From the NCBI RefSeq assembly GCF_000172415.1, contig NZ_ABLD01000001.1, positions 558,001 to 622,000 of the forward strand: a stretch of DNA of 64,000 nt. The letters run 5' to 3'. Shown one piece after another: positions 38,741 through 46,919 of the stretch (its first letter is position 1; each line of letters begins with the position of its first letter). The notes below the pieces were generated by a model that worked only from the letters and a program-made list of their open reading frames with translations, searched no databases and had not been told where the DNA came from. The translations under genes were made by a program, and so were the position numbers. Source of the stretch: Paraburkholderia graminis C4D1M (GTDB lineage Bacteria > Pseudomonadota > Gammaproteobacteria > Burkholderiales > Burkholderiaceae).

Positions 38741-39742
38741 TCAGGCCAGATTCGGCGGTCCGGCCCTCAGCACGTCGACGTGTTTCGGAATCAGGCCGAG
38801 GTCGAGGAACGCGTCCGCGATCTGCTGCTGTTCGCCGAGAATCGCGCGCGTGATGCGCTCGGTGCCGAACTGCTGACGCGCCACGGCGGCATCCACGACC
38901 GGTTTCGGCAAGCCCCAAAGCTGCGCCAGTTCGCTCGACAACTGGTCCTTGTTGCGGCTGCCCCATTGGTCGACCTTCTCGATTTCCTCGATCACGATCC
39001 GGATCACGTCGGGATTTTTCGCCACATAGCTCTGCGACGAGAAGTAGTAGCCGCGATTGCCGACGACGCCGCTCGCATCCGCCACCACGCGCGCGCCGAG
39101 CGTCTTTTGCGCGGCGGCGAAGAACGGGTCCCAGATCACCCATGCGTCGATGGAGGCGCGTTCGAACGCGGCGCGCGCATCGGCGGGCGCGAGGTAAGCC
39201 ACGTTCACGTCGGAGTATTGCAGGCCATGCTGACGCAGCAGCTTGACGAGAAAGTAGTGGACGTTGCTGCCCCGGTTGAGCGCGATCTTCTTGCCCTTGA
39301 GATCCGCCACCGAGCGGATCGACGAGCCCGGCGGCACCAGCACGGCTTCGGATTGCGGCCGCGGCACCGTCGCCGCGACATAGGCGAGCGGCGCGCCGGC
39401 GGCCTGCGCGAAGATGGGCGGCGCTTCGCCGACATCGCCGAAATCAATCGAGCCGACGTTCAGCGCCTCGAGTTGCACGGGGCCAGCGGCAAACTCCGTC
39501 CAGCTCACAGATACATTCAGCGGCGCAAGCCGCTTTTCGAGCGTGCCGCGGCCTTTGAGCAGATTGAGGTAGCCCTTCTGATTGCCGATCCGCAGCGAGC
39601 GCGGCGCGGCTTGCGACGGCGCCTGCGCAAACGCGAGCGGCGACACCAGTGTCGAGACGGCGACCGATGCGGCTGCCGCGGCGGCGCCCACGGAGAGTTT
39701 GATGAACGAGCGGCGGTGGTTTCGATTTGTTGTCGTGGACAT
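38741..39742 (-). CDS. ssuA: Aliphatic sulfonate ABC transporter binding protein
   Basis: 333 aa. The signal carries a twin-arginine-like HRRSFIKLSVGAAAAAA and an AFA-Q cleavage site. The mature protein matches SsuA-type binders (LRIGNQKGYLNLLK, RGTLEKRL, NVGSIDFGDVGEAPPIFAQAAG, IALNRGSNVHYFL, and AWVIWDPFFA). It binds alkane- or taurine-like sulfonates in the periplasm. The cognate ssuB/ssuC genes are not in the window, so it either works with a remote transporter or is an orphan. Confidence 0.88.
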   Translation of the reverse strand: MSTTTNRNHRRSFIKLSVGAAAAAASVAVSTLVSPLAFAQAPSQAAPRSLRIGNQKGYLNLLKGRGTLEKRLAPLNVSVSWTEFAAGPVQLEALNVGSIDFGDVGEAPPIFAQAAGAPLAYVAATVPRPQSEAVLVPPGSSIRSVADLKGKKIALNRGSNVHYFLVKLLRQHGLQYSDVNVAYLAPADARAAFERASIDAWVIWDPFFAAAQKTLGARVVADASGVVGNRGYYFSSQSYVAKNPDVIRIVIEEIEKVDQWGSRNKDQLSSELAQLWGLPKPVVDAAVARQQFGTERITRAILGEQQQIADAFLDLGLIPKHVDVLRAGPPNLA

Positions 39743-39861
39743 GGCAGGCGAAAAAGTTAGGGATGCATGGGCCGATCCATCGTACCCGCGGGCGCGAGCC
39801 TGACGAACCGATCTTTCGCCGTAAGCAAATCAGCGCAAATGGAATAGACGCGACGGCGCGC

Positions 39862-39923
39862 TTCGCATCGCCGCGCGCGGGTTCGCGCGAACGGAACGCG
39901 GCGCACGGTGCTCCGGGCATGAT
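39862..39923 (+). promoter_or_regulatory. PIP box and -10 of the lytic transglycosylase gene
   Basis: TTCGC (39862-39866), 15 nt, TTCGC (39882-39886); 31 nt later CATGAT (39918-39923), fitting the YANNNT -10 of HrpX/HrpB-controlled promoters. The GTG start lies 32 nt further on. Confidence 0.75.
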
Positions 39924-39955
39924 GAGAGCCCCGGTTCACCAGACGCGTTTTAATC

Positions 39956-40528
39956 GTGACGTCAGTGCTTTCCGCCTTCTGCCCGACTCGTCGCGTCGAT
40001 GCGCGAGCCCTGCGCGCGCATGCTGCATCGCGCGTGCATGCGTGTGCCGTCGGCCTCGCGATTGCCTGCGCGGCGAGCGCCGCAACGCCCGCGCAGGCCA
40101 ACTGTTTCGACGATGCCGCCGCCTATCAGCATGTCAATCCGCTGATTCTGCGCGCGATCGCGTGGCAGGAGTCGCGCAACCAGCCTGGCGCGACGCATGC
40201 GAACGCGAACGGCTCGACCGATTACGGCGTCATGCAGATCAACTCGATTCATTTGCGCACGCTGTCGCGCTACGGCATCACGCGCGACGAACTGATGACG
40301 CCGTGCAAGAACATCTACATCGCCGCGTGGCAATTGCGGCGGCAGATCGTCAGGTACGGCAATACGTGGGCGGCGGTGGGCGCGTACCATTCGGCGACGC
40401 CGGCATTGCGCGACCGCTACGCGCGGCAGATCGCGGCGATCCTGCGTGGCTGGAACGTGCTGCCCGAGCGGCGAGATAGTGGCGCGGGAATCGAGCGCGT
40501 GTCCGATTCACGGGATGCCCAACGCTGA
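39956..40528 (+). CDS. T3SS-associated lytic transglycosylase (Hpa2/IagB-like)
   Basis: 190 aa from GTG 39956. After a signal region (to about residue 49) comes the short SLT domain: ILRAIAWQESRNQPGA with catalytic Glu72, DYGVMQINSIH and CKNIYIAAWQLRRQI, ending with WAAVGAYHSATP. It cleaves peptidoglycan to let secretion machines through. The PIP box upstream and the type III cluster on the same side suggest it is the Hpa2/HpaH equivalent. Its 3' end overlaps the convergent hydrolase gene by 21 bp. No clear Shine-Dalgarno site. Confidence 0.87.
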   Translation: MTSVLSAFCPTRRVDARALRAHAASRVHACAVGLAIACAASAATPAQANCFDDAAAYQHVNPLILRAIAWQESRNQPGATHANANGSTDYGVMQINSIHLRTLSRYGITRDELMTPCKNIYIAAWQLRRQIVRYGNTWAAVGAYHSATPALRDRYARQIAAILRGWNVLPERRDSGAGIERVSDSRDAQR

Positions 40529-41470
40529 GCGCAGCATGCGGGCCGCGTCGCGATGCGCGAGCGACGCCTCCGGAATCATGCCGCCCATCGAGAAAAAGCC
40601 GTGGATCATGCCCGGGTAATAGACGACGCTCGCTTCATTGCCGTGGCGCTTCAGTTTGTCGACGTAGCGCGCGTGTTCATCGCGCAGCGGGTCGTATTCC
40701 GCCGAGACGATCCATGCGGGCGCGAGTCCGCTCCAGTCGCGCGGGGCGTCGCGCTCGCCGTCGAGCGGCGCGAAGCGCCAGTCGCGGCGGTCATCCGCAG
40801 TGGCGAGGTAATGCCGCTGGATCCAGCGGATGATGTCGAGCGACAGAAAATAGCCGTCGCCAAATTGACGATGCGCTTCGGTTTCCATTCCCGCCGACAG
40901 CGCCGGATAAACCAGCAGTTGCAGCGCGAGACGGATGCCGCTGTCGCGCGCGCCGACCGCGCAGACGGTCGCGAGCGTGGCCCCGGAGCTTTCGCCGCCG
41001 ACGGCGAGCCGCGTGCCGTCGATGGCCAGCGACGCCGCGTTCGCATGCAGCCAGCGGAGGGCGTCGAATGCATCGTCGACGGCATGCGGGAAGCGGTATT
41101 CCGGCGCCAGCCGATAGCCGACCGAGACGACCGCGCAGCCGGCTTCGTCGGCGAGCGCGCGGCATAGCGCGTCGGCGGTCGCGACGCTGCCGACGACATA
41201 GCCGCCCGAATGAAAGAACAGCAAGGCGGGCTGCGGATCGGCCCAGCACGGCGGCGCCGGATAGTAGACGCGCGCGTCCAGCCGGGCGTGGTCGCGCGTT
41301 TCGATCGTCAGGTCTTCGACGGCCGCGAGCGCGCGCGGCGGCACGTCGCCGAGCGGCGTGTAGTAATCGAAGCGCTGCCGCGCGGTGCGCAGCTCGAGGG
41401 CGTCGAGAGTCTGCGCGCCGGCGCTCGTGCGACGCGCGAGGAACTGCTGCACGCTGGGGGCAAGCGACAT
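40508..41470 (-). CDS. Alpha/beta hydrolase (HSL/GDXG family) in the hrp regulon
   Basis: 320 aa from ATG 41470; the frame continues upstream into low-complexity DNA that I exclude. Hormone-sensitive-lipase type esterase: oxyanion motif HSGGYVVG (usual HGGG, here HSGG), GYRLAPEYRFP, nucleophile in GESSGATLA, acid in AEYDPLRDE and His in GMIHGF. No signal peptide. The PIP box with a canonical -10 at 41501-41561 places it under hrp control, so it could be secreted by the type III system or act on host compounds (inference). Confidence 0.85.
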   Translation of the reverse strand: MSLAPSVQQFLARRTSAGAQTLDALELRTARQRFDYYTPLGDVPPRALAAVEDLTIETRDHARLDARVYYPAPPCWADPQPALLFFHSGGYVVGSVATADALCRALADEAGCAVVSVGYRLAPEYRFPHAVDDAFDALRWLHANAASLAIDGTRLAVGGESSGATLATVCAVGARDSGIRLALQLLVYPALSAGMETEAHRQFGDGYFLSLDIIRWIQRHYLATADDRRDWRFAPLDGERDAPRDWSGLAPAWIVSAEYDPLRDEHARYVDKLKRHGNEASVVYYPGMIHGFFSMGGMIPEASLAHRDAARMLRSALGIP

Positions 41471-41500
41471 GGCTTCGTCCGGTCGGAGGTGACCTGATCG

Positions 41501-41561
41501 AGCGTAGAAATCGGTCCATGCAGATGGCTTGCAGGCGCGAAGGGGGAAGTGGGGATGCGAA
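41501..41561 (-). promoter_or_regulatory. PIP box and -10 of the alpha/beta hydrolase
   Basis: On the minus strand TTCGC (41561-41557), 15 nt, TTCGC (41541-41537), 30 nt, then TACGCT (41506-41501). The predicted mRNA start is about 25 nt before ATG 41470. Confidence 0.75.
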
Positions 41562-41589
41562 GTGGGGGGGCGGAGTGGGGCGATGCCGA

Positions 41590-41800
41590 TGCGATGCGAA
41601 GTGAAGCCGGAAGCTAAGCGGGTGCCGAAGCCGAAGCCGAACCGAAACCGGACGCCGATACCGGAGTGGAAGCTGAAGCCGCTGCCCGAGCCAATGTGAA
41701 TGCCGATGCAGAAGCAAGCATGAGTGCAGAAGCTGAAGCCGCTGCGAATGCTCAAGCCGACCACAGTGCCAATGCGTAAGCCGATTTCGATGCCGCTCCC
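41590..41800. repeat. Degenerate hexanucleotide repeat
   Basis: About 210 bp made mainly of variants of GAAGCC and GATGCC at 6-bp steps. On the minus strand it would code alternating small/aromatic residues (GFGFG, RFRFG), which is why an open frame runs through it. It fills most of the 375-bp gap between the hydrolase promoter and the next gene. Confidence 0.6.
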
Positions 41801-41845
41801 GCTTTGGGAGTCGCCAGGCACCCGCTTGCCTAGCGGCCAGAACGC

Positions 41846-42958
41846 TCAACCAGTAACGTCATCTCCACCTGCGTTCGGACCGGGCGGCAACGCAGGCCGA
41901 GGCCGGTACGGCAGGCGCATAGGTGGCGGGGCGCCATGTCCATGCGGCTGCTGCGCCCAGCCAGTGCTCGGCGGCGGTTGGGTGGGCGCGGGTGGATAGC
42001 CTTGCGGTTGTGCCGACGCGGGTGCATAGCCTTGCGGTTGTGCCGCCGTGGGCGGATAGCTTTGCGGTTGCGCTGACGCAGGCGGATAGCCCTGCGCATG
42101 TCCAGGAGGCGGCTGCCCCCATCCAGACTGCGGCGCGGGGTTCATCGGTTGCGATGAATAAGGCTGCGCACCCGACGAAGGCCAGCCGTACGCTGCCTCA
42201 TAGGTCCCCCAACCCGTCGGCCGCGCATAAGGCGGTGGCGAAAACGGCGGCTGACCAGGCGCGCCTGAATACGGCGCCTGCGGCCCTCCTTGCCAGGGTT
42301 GCGCGTACGGCGCCGACTGCTGCCCATATTGACGCCAACGCGCGCCGAATTGTCCCGCGCCGCTGCTACCGCGGAACAGCAGCATGCCGAGCACGCCCAT
42401 CTCCGCGATCGAACTCAGTCCGAACAGCGCGCTCATCGCGCCGAACGACATGCCGCCGCCCATCATTCCGAGCGACAGCACCGAGGGTATCGTCATCAGC
42501 CCCGCGACCACGGCCCAACCCTTCATGCTGGACCTGCCTTGCCACGGCTGGGTAAGACCTTGCGCGGGCGGCTGGTAATTCGGGGCGTGCGGCGGGTGCG
42601 GTGGATGCGGCGGATACGGAGGGTGAGGCTGCCCGGCAGCGGCGGAACTCGGCCCGCCGAAAGCGCCGGGAGAGGGGCCAGCGGCGCCGGCGTTACCAAC
42701 ACCGGCACCACTGACGCTTGCAGCACCACCACCCCCGCTCGCGCCCCATTGCACCCTTCGCGCACCGTCCCCGGACGTACCGCTTGCCGCGTGCGGAAGA
42801 CCATCGATAGGCGAGTTCGAGCCCGGCCGGGCCCGAGCGCCGCCTGGCGCGTGCGGACCTGCTGGCGAATGTGCATCGTCGGGCCCTTGCGGACCATACT
42901 GACCGTTGCCGATGCGCGGATCGGAGAATGGCGGGTTGCCGCCAACGGGAGTCGACAT
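41846..42958 (-). CDS. Cys-free Pro/Gly/Gln-rich harpin-like protein, hrp-regulated
   Basis: 370 aa from ATG 42958, which has AGGAGG 5 nt upstream. No cysteine. Residues 1-145 are Gly/Pro/Ala-rich. Residues 146-196 form two hydrophobic segments rich in Met/Gly. Residues 205-370 are Pro/Gln/Tyr-rich with four 10-residue repeats (290-329, [10 protein letters not shown] type). A perfect PIP box stands upstream. The composition and hydrophobic hairpin fit a secreted harpin or translocon-like accessory protein. I know no named homologue. Confidence 0.65.
   Translation of the reverse strand: MSTPVGGNPPFSDPRIGNGQYGPQGPDDAHSPAGPHAPGGARARPGSNSPIDGLPHAASGTSGDGARRVQWGASGGGGAASVSGAGVGNAGAAGPSPGAFGGPSSAAAGQPHPPYPPHPPHPPHAPNYQPPAQGLTQPWQGRSSMKGWAVVAGLMTIPSVLSLGMMGGGMSFGAMSALFGLSSIAEMGVLGMLLFRGSSGAGQFGARWRQYGQQSAPYAQPWQGGPQAPYSGAPGQPPFSPPPYARPTGWGTYEAAYGWPSSGAQPYSSQPMNPAPQSGWGQPPPGHAQGYPPASAQPQSYPPTAAQPQGYAPASAQPQGYPPAPTQPPPSTGWAQQPHGHGAPPPMRLPYRPRPALPPGPNAGGDDVTG
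41972..42091 (-). repeat. Four 30-bp tandem repeats in the harpin-like gene
   Basis: Units of 30 bp encode [30 protein letters not shown] and [10 protein letters not shown]. Copy-number change would keep the frame. Confidence 0.8.
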
Positions 42959-42994
42959 GATTCCTCCTGTGCCGCGGAACGGCTCAATCAGCGG

Positions 42995-43056
42995 ATTGTC
43001 GTCTTCCTGCGAAGGACTTATATCCGCCGATGCGAACCCTCCATCGCACACGCGAA
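42995..43056 (-). promoter_or_regulatory. PIP box and -10 of the harpin-like gene
   Basis: Minus strand: TTCGC (43056-43052), 15 nt, TTCGC (43036-43032), 31 nt, then GACAAT (43000-42995). The hexamer is off-consensus at its first base, but the same GACAAT follows the PIP box of the GNAT gene. Confidence 0.65.
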
Positions 43057-43070
43057 GCGGGATCGCGCTC

Positions 43071-43247
43071 AGCGATCCAACGCGGTCAGCGTCCTGGACG
43101 TCGCGTCCTCGGCGAACTCATCAATCCCACGCTTGCAAGGTCTGGAACGTCGCGCCCGCGACCGCACTCAGCGATCAACGCTTGCAGCACCTTCACCACC
43201 GTGCTCTCGCTCACCCTCGCCGATCCAACGCCTCCAGCACCTCAAAC
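43071..43247 (-). repeat. Three copies of the effector gene's 3' tail
   Basis: Imperfect copies of a ~29-bp element at 43219-43247 (the coding 3' end, encoding EVLEALDR), 43169-43197 and 43071-43099, all in the same orientation. The two downstream copies are non-coding remnants. Confidence 0.5.
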
Positions 43248-46200
43248 GGCACACCCTCCGTCACAATCTCCCGATCGCCCACAGCGCCGGTCCTTGTCGT
43301 CAGTTGCAGCACGGCGTTGGGGCCGAAGCTGCGCGCGCTCGCATTGCGCTCCTTCACTTTCAGCTCGATGGCCATCCACGAAGCGGGGTCGTCCAGGATC
43401 GTCGCGTTAGCCGCGGCGATGCGCGTCTGAAGCCGAGCGTCGCCGCCCGCCTGCGCGAGCGCCGCGTGATTCGCGTCGAGCCGCAATGCGGCCTGCCGCC
43501 GCAATCGATAGCGCTGCACATATGTCAAATTCGGCCGCTGGTTCTTGCGCACGCTCGCCAGATGCTCGTCGATGCGCTCCGCCGCCTGCGCGTCCGGCGA
43601 AGGTTCGTAACGCACATGACTCGCATGCCCCCTCTTGCCGAGCGCCTCGTTGCGCTCGCGGCGCGCGAGAGCCTCGGCGGCAAAGAGCGCGACGAGCTCG
43701 CCGCGCGCGTCATCGACGGCGCGCGTGTAGGTCCGCGCGTCCAGATACTCGATGTCGAGAATCGAGCCGCGATGATTGAGCCGGCCATCCTCGCGCACGA
43801 GCAGCAGCTTCGCGGAACGGTTGCGCTCGCGCAGGGTCATCGTCGCGGCGGGCGCGTCGATAGAAAAGAGGCCCACCGTGTGCCGGCCCTCGCCATCGAG
43901 CGGATGAGAAAAGCCCGGCGCGATGCCGCCACGCAACTGCCAATGGCTGCCGATGCCGACACGATGCTCTTCGACCTGCACGCGGCCGCTGCGCTCGACC
44001 ACTTCCGCGCTCTGACGCGAGCGCTGCCAGCCGCCGCCCGCCGACGGCCCGGTTCGCACCGACAACGGACGCGTGCGTTCGCCGCTTCCCGGATCGACGA
44101 CGGTGTCGCGGCCGAAGCTCGCGACCCTGGCCGTCGCGTTCGCGTCGAGCGTGACGCCGCGCCGGCGGTTGAGCGTGTGAGCATCGGTCCAACTGGTGGA
44201 CACGTCCGCGTCGTCCCAGTAGCGCGACGCGAGGCGGTTCCAGACGCCTTCGGGCCCGTCGTCGTGCGCGCTGGCCGATTCGTCGAACAGATGCTCGACG
44301 ATGCCGGCCAGCTTCGCGCGCAGCGACGCGTCGTCGTAGCCGCTGCCGTCGGGCAGCAACCGCCGCGCGACGCGCAGCGTCACGCCGCGCGGCTCGCTGA
44401 GTTCGCGCGCATGCAGCGTGGCGTTCGCGACGAGTCCCGCGCGCAGCGCCGTCAACGCGGTGCTCACGTCATAGCCGACCAGCAGCCCCGCGCCGACGTG
44501 CCGCATGCTCGACTTCGCTGTGCCGATGAAGAGCGCCGCGCCATGCGTCGAGCGGCTGATGTCGATCACCGCCTCGCGGGTGCGCGACGCGCGCAGATCG
44601 AGGCGCGGCGAAATCGGCATGCCGTGTCCGCGCAGAACGGTTTCCACGGTGATGTTCAGGCCGCGCGTGCTGATGCCTTGCCGCCCGCCGTCGGTGAGGC
44701 GCAGACGCTGCCCGGATTGCAGATTCGCGGCCACGTCGACCAGCGTCTCGCGCACATCGTCGACATTGTTCGCGGCGCGCATGTCCGGCGCAAGCTGCGT
44801 GGCCGCGCGCAACTCGTTCACGGTGTGCCAGAACGGCGCGTCGTCGGGCAGGCCCGCCACCTTGCCCCACACCGCAAGGCGTTCAACGGTGAACGGGCGC
44901 TTCGCGATCAAGCGGAACGGCCGCGTTTTCGCGAACTGCTGCGGCGGCATTGTGAGCCAGGTGGCGGTGGTTCGGCGGAGGCTGGCGCGGAGGCGGCGCG
45001 GCACCGGGGCGTGGGCTGCTGAAGCCGATGTGGATGAATTCGCGCCAGCCTGCACCGGCTGCGTCGCTTCCTCGCACATCGCGTGAGCGCGCTGCGCGAT
45101 CGCGCGCAGCGTGTCGTCATCGAGACGGCCGGGCGGAAAGCCGCCGCGCTCCAGCCAGACGCTTAGCGCCGCGAGTTCCGCGAGCGACGCCTCGGGCCGT
45201 GCATGAGCGAGCGCCGCTCGCGGATCCATCGCCGGGCTTTCTAGCAACTGCGGCAGCGCCGCCTGCAAGTGCTTGCGGACCTTCGCCTCTTCGGCGGCGA
45301 TGGTTTGGCGCGGCACGCCCTGAGTGCCGAGACGCAGCGCGGAAAGTGGTGAACCGTGCCGACCGCGGAACATGCGCGGCAGCAACGTCTTCCAACGTTT
45401 TTCGCCGACGCGCGGAATCGTGTTTTCTGTGAAGCGCGCGAGGCGCTGCTTCGTTTGCGACAACTCGCTGTGGCGCGCGTCGTCACGGAACGACTGACGC
45501 CACGCGAACAGCGCGCCTCGCTGATCGGCGGTCAATGCGTCGCGCCCGTGGGTCAGCAGGGTCGATGCGGCATCGAATGCGCGTGCGGCCAGCGTCGTGG
45601 CGCCAGCACTATTCGTTGTGGGCGCAGCCGCGGCTCGCGGATTTTCGCCGATCGTGCTTATGCGGGCCGCGAGTGCGCCGGGCGCGGGATCGTCGGTTGC
45701 GGTCGAATCGTCTGCGTGGATCGGCTTGAGTGCATTGGCGCTCGTCAACAACGCTTCGACGCCGAAGCAATGGAGGTCGTCGTCGTAGGGATTGAGCGTC
45801 GCGCTGCGCAGCGCGGTGAGTATCGCGCGGCCCTCGCTGGAGCGCGCGAGCACGTGCGCCGCGCGCCATGCGTCGCGCTCGGCGTCGCTCGCCGAACGCC
45901 GCAGATGCGGTGCCGCGAAGTCGAGCATGCCGATGCGCTCGATCATCAGATGCGCGGATCGGCAATCGGCCGCGCCCGCTTGGGCGAGCGCGTCGGCTAA
46001 CAGTGCGCCCCGCAGCGCCGCTTGCATGTCGTTGAGATCGGTGGCGTGGTCGGCGGTATTGTTCGCGATGTCGTTCGCAAGCTCGTTGGCGATTTCGTTG
46101 GCGATTTCGTTGGTGTTGTTGTTGTTGGTGTTGTTAGCGGCGCGGTTCGCAATGTCGTTGGCGGTCTCGCTGGTGGTCGCATTGGCGGTGTGGTTTGCGA

Positions 46201-46819
46201 TACCGCTGACGGTTTCATTGGCCGTCCCGTAAGCGGAGAGCGAGGCAGCACCGACCCGCTCCTCAGCCGAGCAAAGTCGATGCAAACGATCAGCAAGGGT
46301 CGCTGCATCGACTGGCTGCTCGAAGCCGTCGTTAAATAGCCGCTGCACATACCCAACGAGCCCGGCGCGCGTCGTGATGACATCGAGCGGAATCTGCCGC
46401 GATGACGTCGCTGCCTGATCCGCTTCATCTATGTCATGCGCGACGGCGCCACCCTCGCGCGTACCCAAAGCACCACCAGCACCCGCGGCCAGCAGTCCCA
46501 TATCCGCCAACGGATCGGTCCCGCGCCGCGCATGTCTCGCCGTGGTGATCGGCGGAAAGCGGCGCTCCCCAGGCGCGTGATCCTCGGGCCCCGATGCGCT
46601 GCCCTGCGTGCTGTGCTGAAACAGCGCGGTGCTCAATTCGACGCGGCGCGCGCCGACGACCCGCGCGGGCCGCGCAAGCGCCCCGCGCAACCACTCAGGC
46701 ATGCGCCGCCGCGTCGGCGTCGGCGGGAGCGCCGCCGCGACCTCCGCTTGCGCCGCGGCAGGCGCGTTTTCGATCAGGCTGTCAGCGGACGAAACATCGA
46801 GCGGGCGATAGCGGAACAT
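43211..46819 (-). CDS. Candidate AWR-family (RipA-like) type III effector
   Basis: 1202 aa, no signal peptide and no membrane segment. Two Ala-Trp-Arg triads are visible: ERDAWRAAHVLAR (317-319) and LFAWRQSFRDD (439-441). This is the hallmark after which the Ralstonia AWR (RipA) effectors are named, and the size is similar. A low-complexity Asn/Ala-rich segment lies at about 199-260. The C-terminal half has alternating hydrophobic strands and many Arg. A PIP box lies 76-100 nt upstream of ATG 46819. Assignment rests on the triads, size, promoter and position; sequence searches were not possible. Confidence 0.65.
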   Translation of the reverse strand: MFRYRPLDVSSADSLIENAPAAAQAEVAAALPPTPTRRRMPEWLRGALARPARVVGARRVELSTALFQHSTQGSASGPEDHAPGERRFPPITTARHARRGTDPLADMGLLAAGAGGALGTREGGAVAHDIDEADQAATSSRQIPLDVITTRAGLVGYVQRLFNDGFEQPVDAATLADRLHRLCSAEERVGAASLSAYGTANETVSGIANHTANATTSETANDIANRAANNTNNNNTNEIANEIANELANDIANNTADHATDLNDMQAALRGALLADALAQAGAADCRSAHLMIERIGMLDFAAPHLRRSASDAERDAWRAAHVLARSSEGRAILTALRSATLNPYDDDLHCFGVEALLTSANALKPIHADDSTATDDPAPGALAARISTIGENPRAAAAPTTNSAGATTLAARAFDAASTLLTHGRDALTADQRGALFAWRQSFRDDARHSELSQTKQRLARFTENTIPRVGEKRWKTLLPRMFRGRHGSPLSALRLGTQGVPRQTIAAEEAKVRKHLQAALPQLLESPAMDPRAALAHARPEASLAELAALSVWLERGGFPPGRLDDDTLRAIAQRAHAMCEEATQPVQAGANSSTSASAAHAPVPRRLRASLRRTTATWLTMPPQQFAKTRPFRLIAKRPFTVERLAVWGKVAGLPDDAPFWHTVNELRAATQLAPDMRAANNVDDVRETLVDVAANLQSGQRLRLTDGGRQGISTRGLNITVETVLRGHGMPISPRLDLRASRTREAVIDISRSTHGAALFIGTAKSSMRHVGAGLLVGYDVSTALTALRAGLVANATLHARELSEPRGVTLRVARRLLPDGSGYDDASLRAKLAGIVEHLFDESASAHDDGPEGVWNRLASRYWDDADVSTSWTDAHTLNRRRGVTLDANATARVASFGRDTVVDPGSGERTRPLSVRTGPSAGGGWQRSRQSAEVVERSGRVQVEEHRVGIGSHWQLRGGIAPGFSHPLDGEGRHTVGLFSIDAPAATMTLRERNRSAKLLLVREDGRLNHRGSILDIEYLDARTYTRAVDDARGELVALFAAEALARRERNEALGKRGHASHVRYEPSPDAQAAERIDEHLASVRKNQRPNLTYVQRYRLRRQAALRLDANHAALAQAGGDARLQTRIAAANATILDDPASWMAIELKVKERNASARSFGPNAVLQLTTRTGAVGDREIVTEGVPFEVLEALDRRG
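46040..46225 (-). repeat. 15-bp Asn-rich tandem repeats in the effector gene
   Basis: Runs of a 15-bp unit encoding NEIAN-like pentapeptides, plus a short AAC/ACC tract giving NTNNNNTN. DNA here is less GC-rich than its surroundings. Confidence 0.7.
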
Positions 46820-46860
46820 GTCGACGCGGCAGAAGGAGACCGCGTTGCACTATGTCCTCC

Positions 46861-46919
46861 CAATGTGACAGCCGGTTGCTGCCGCGCCGCGCGATGCGAA
46901 GCGCGGCATCGAATTACGA
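46861..46919 (-). promoter_or_regulatory. PIP box and -10 of the AWR-type effector gene
   Basis: Minus strand: TTCGT (46919-46915), 15 nt, TTCGC (46899-46895), 28 nt, then CACATT (46866-46861), which fits YANNNT. The box overlaps the last codons of the GNAT gene. Confidence 0.65.

Noticed and set aside
40508..41821. 437-aa form of the alpha/beta hydrolase
   Set aside because: The first 117 codons read through a hexamer repeat and across the PIP promoter, so they are not coding.
42290..45022. 910-codon plus-strand open frame opposite the AWR-type gene
   Set aside because: Arg/Ala-rich shadow frame with no start signal, opposite a gene with a PIP promoter and recognisable motifs.
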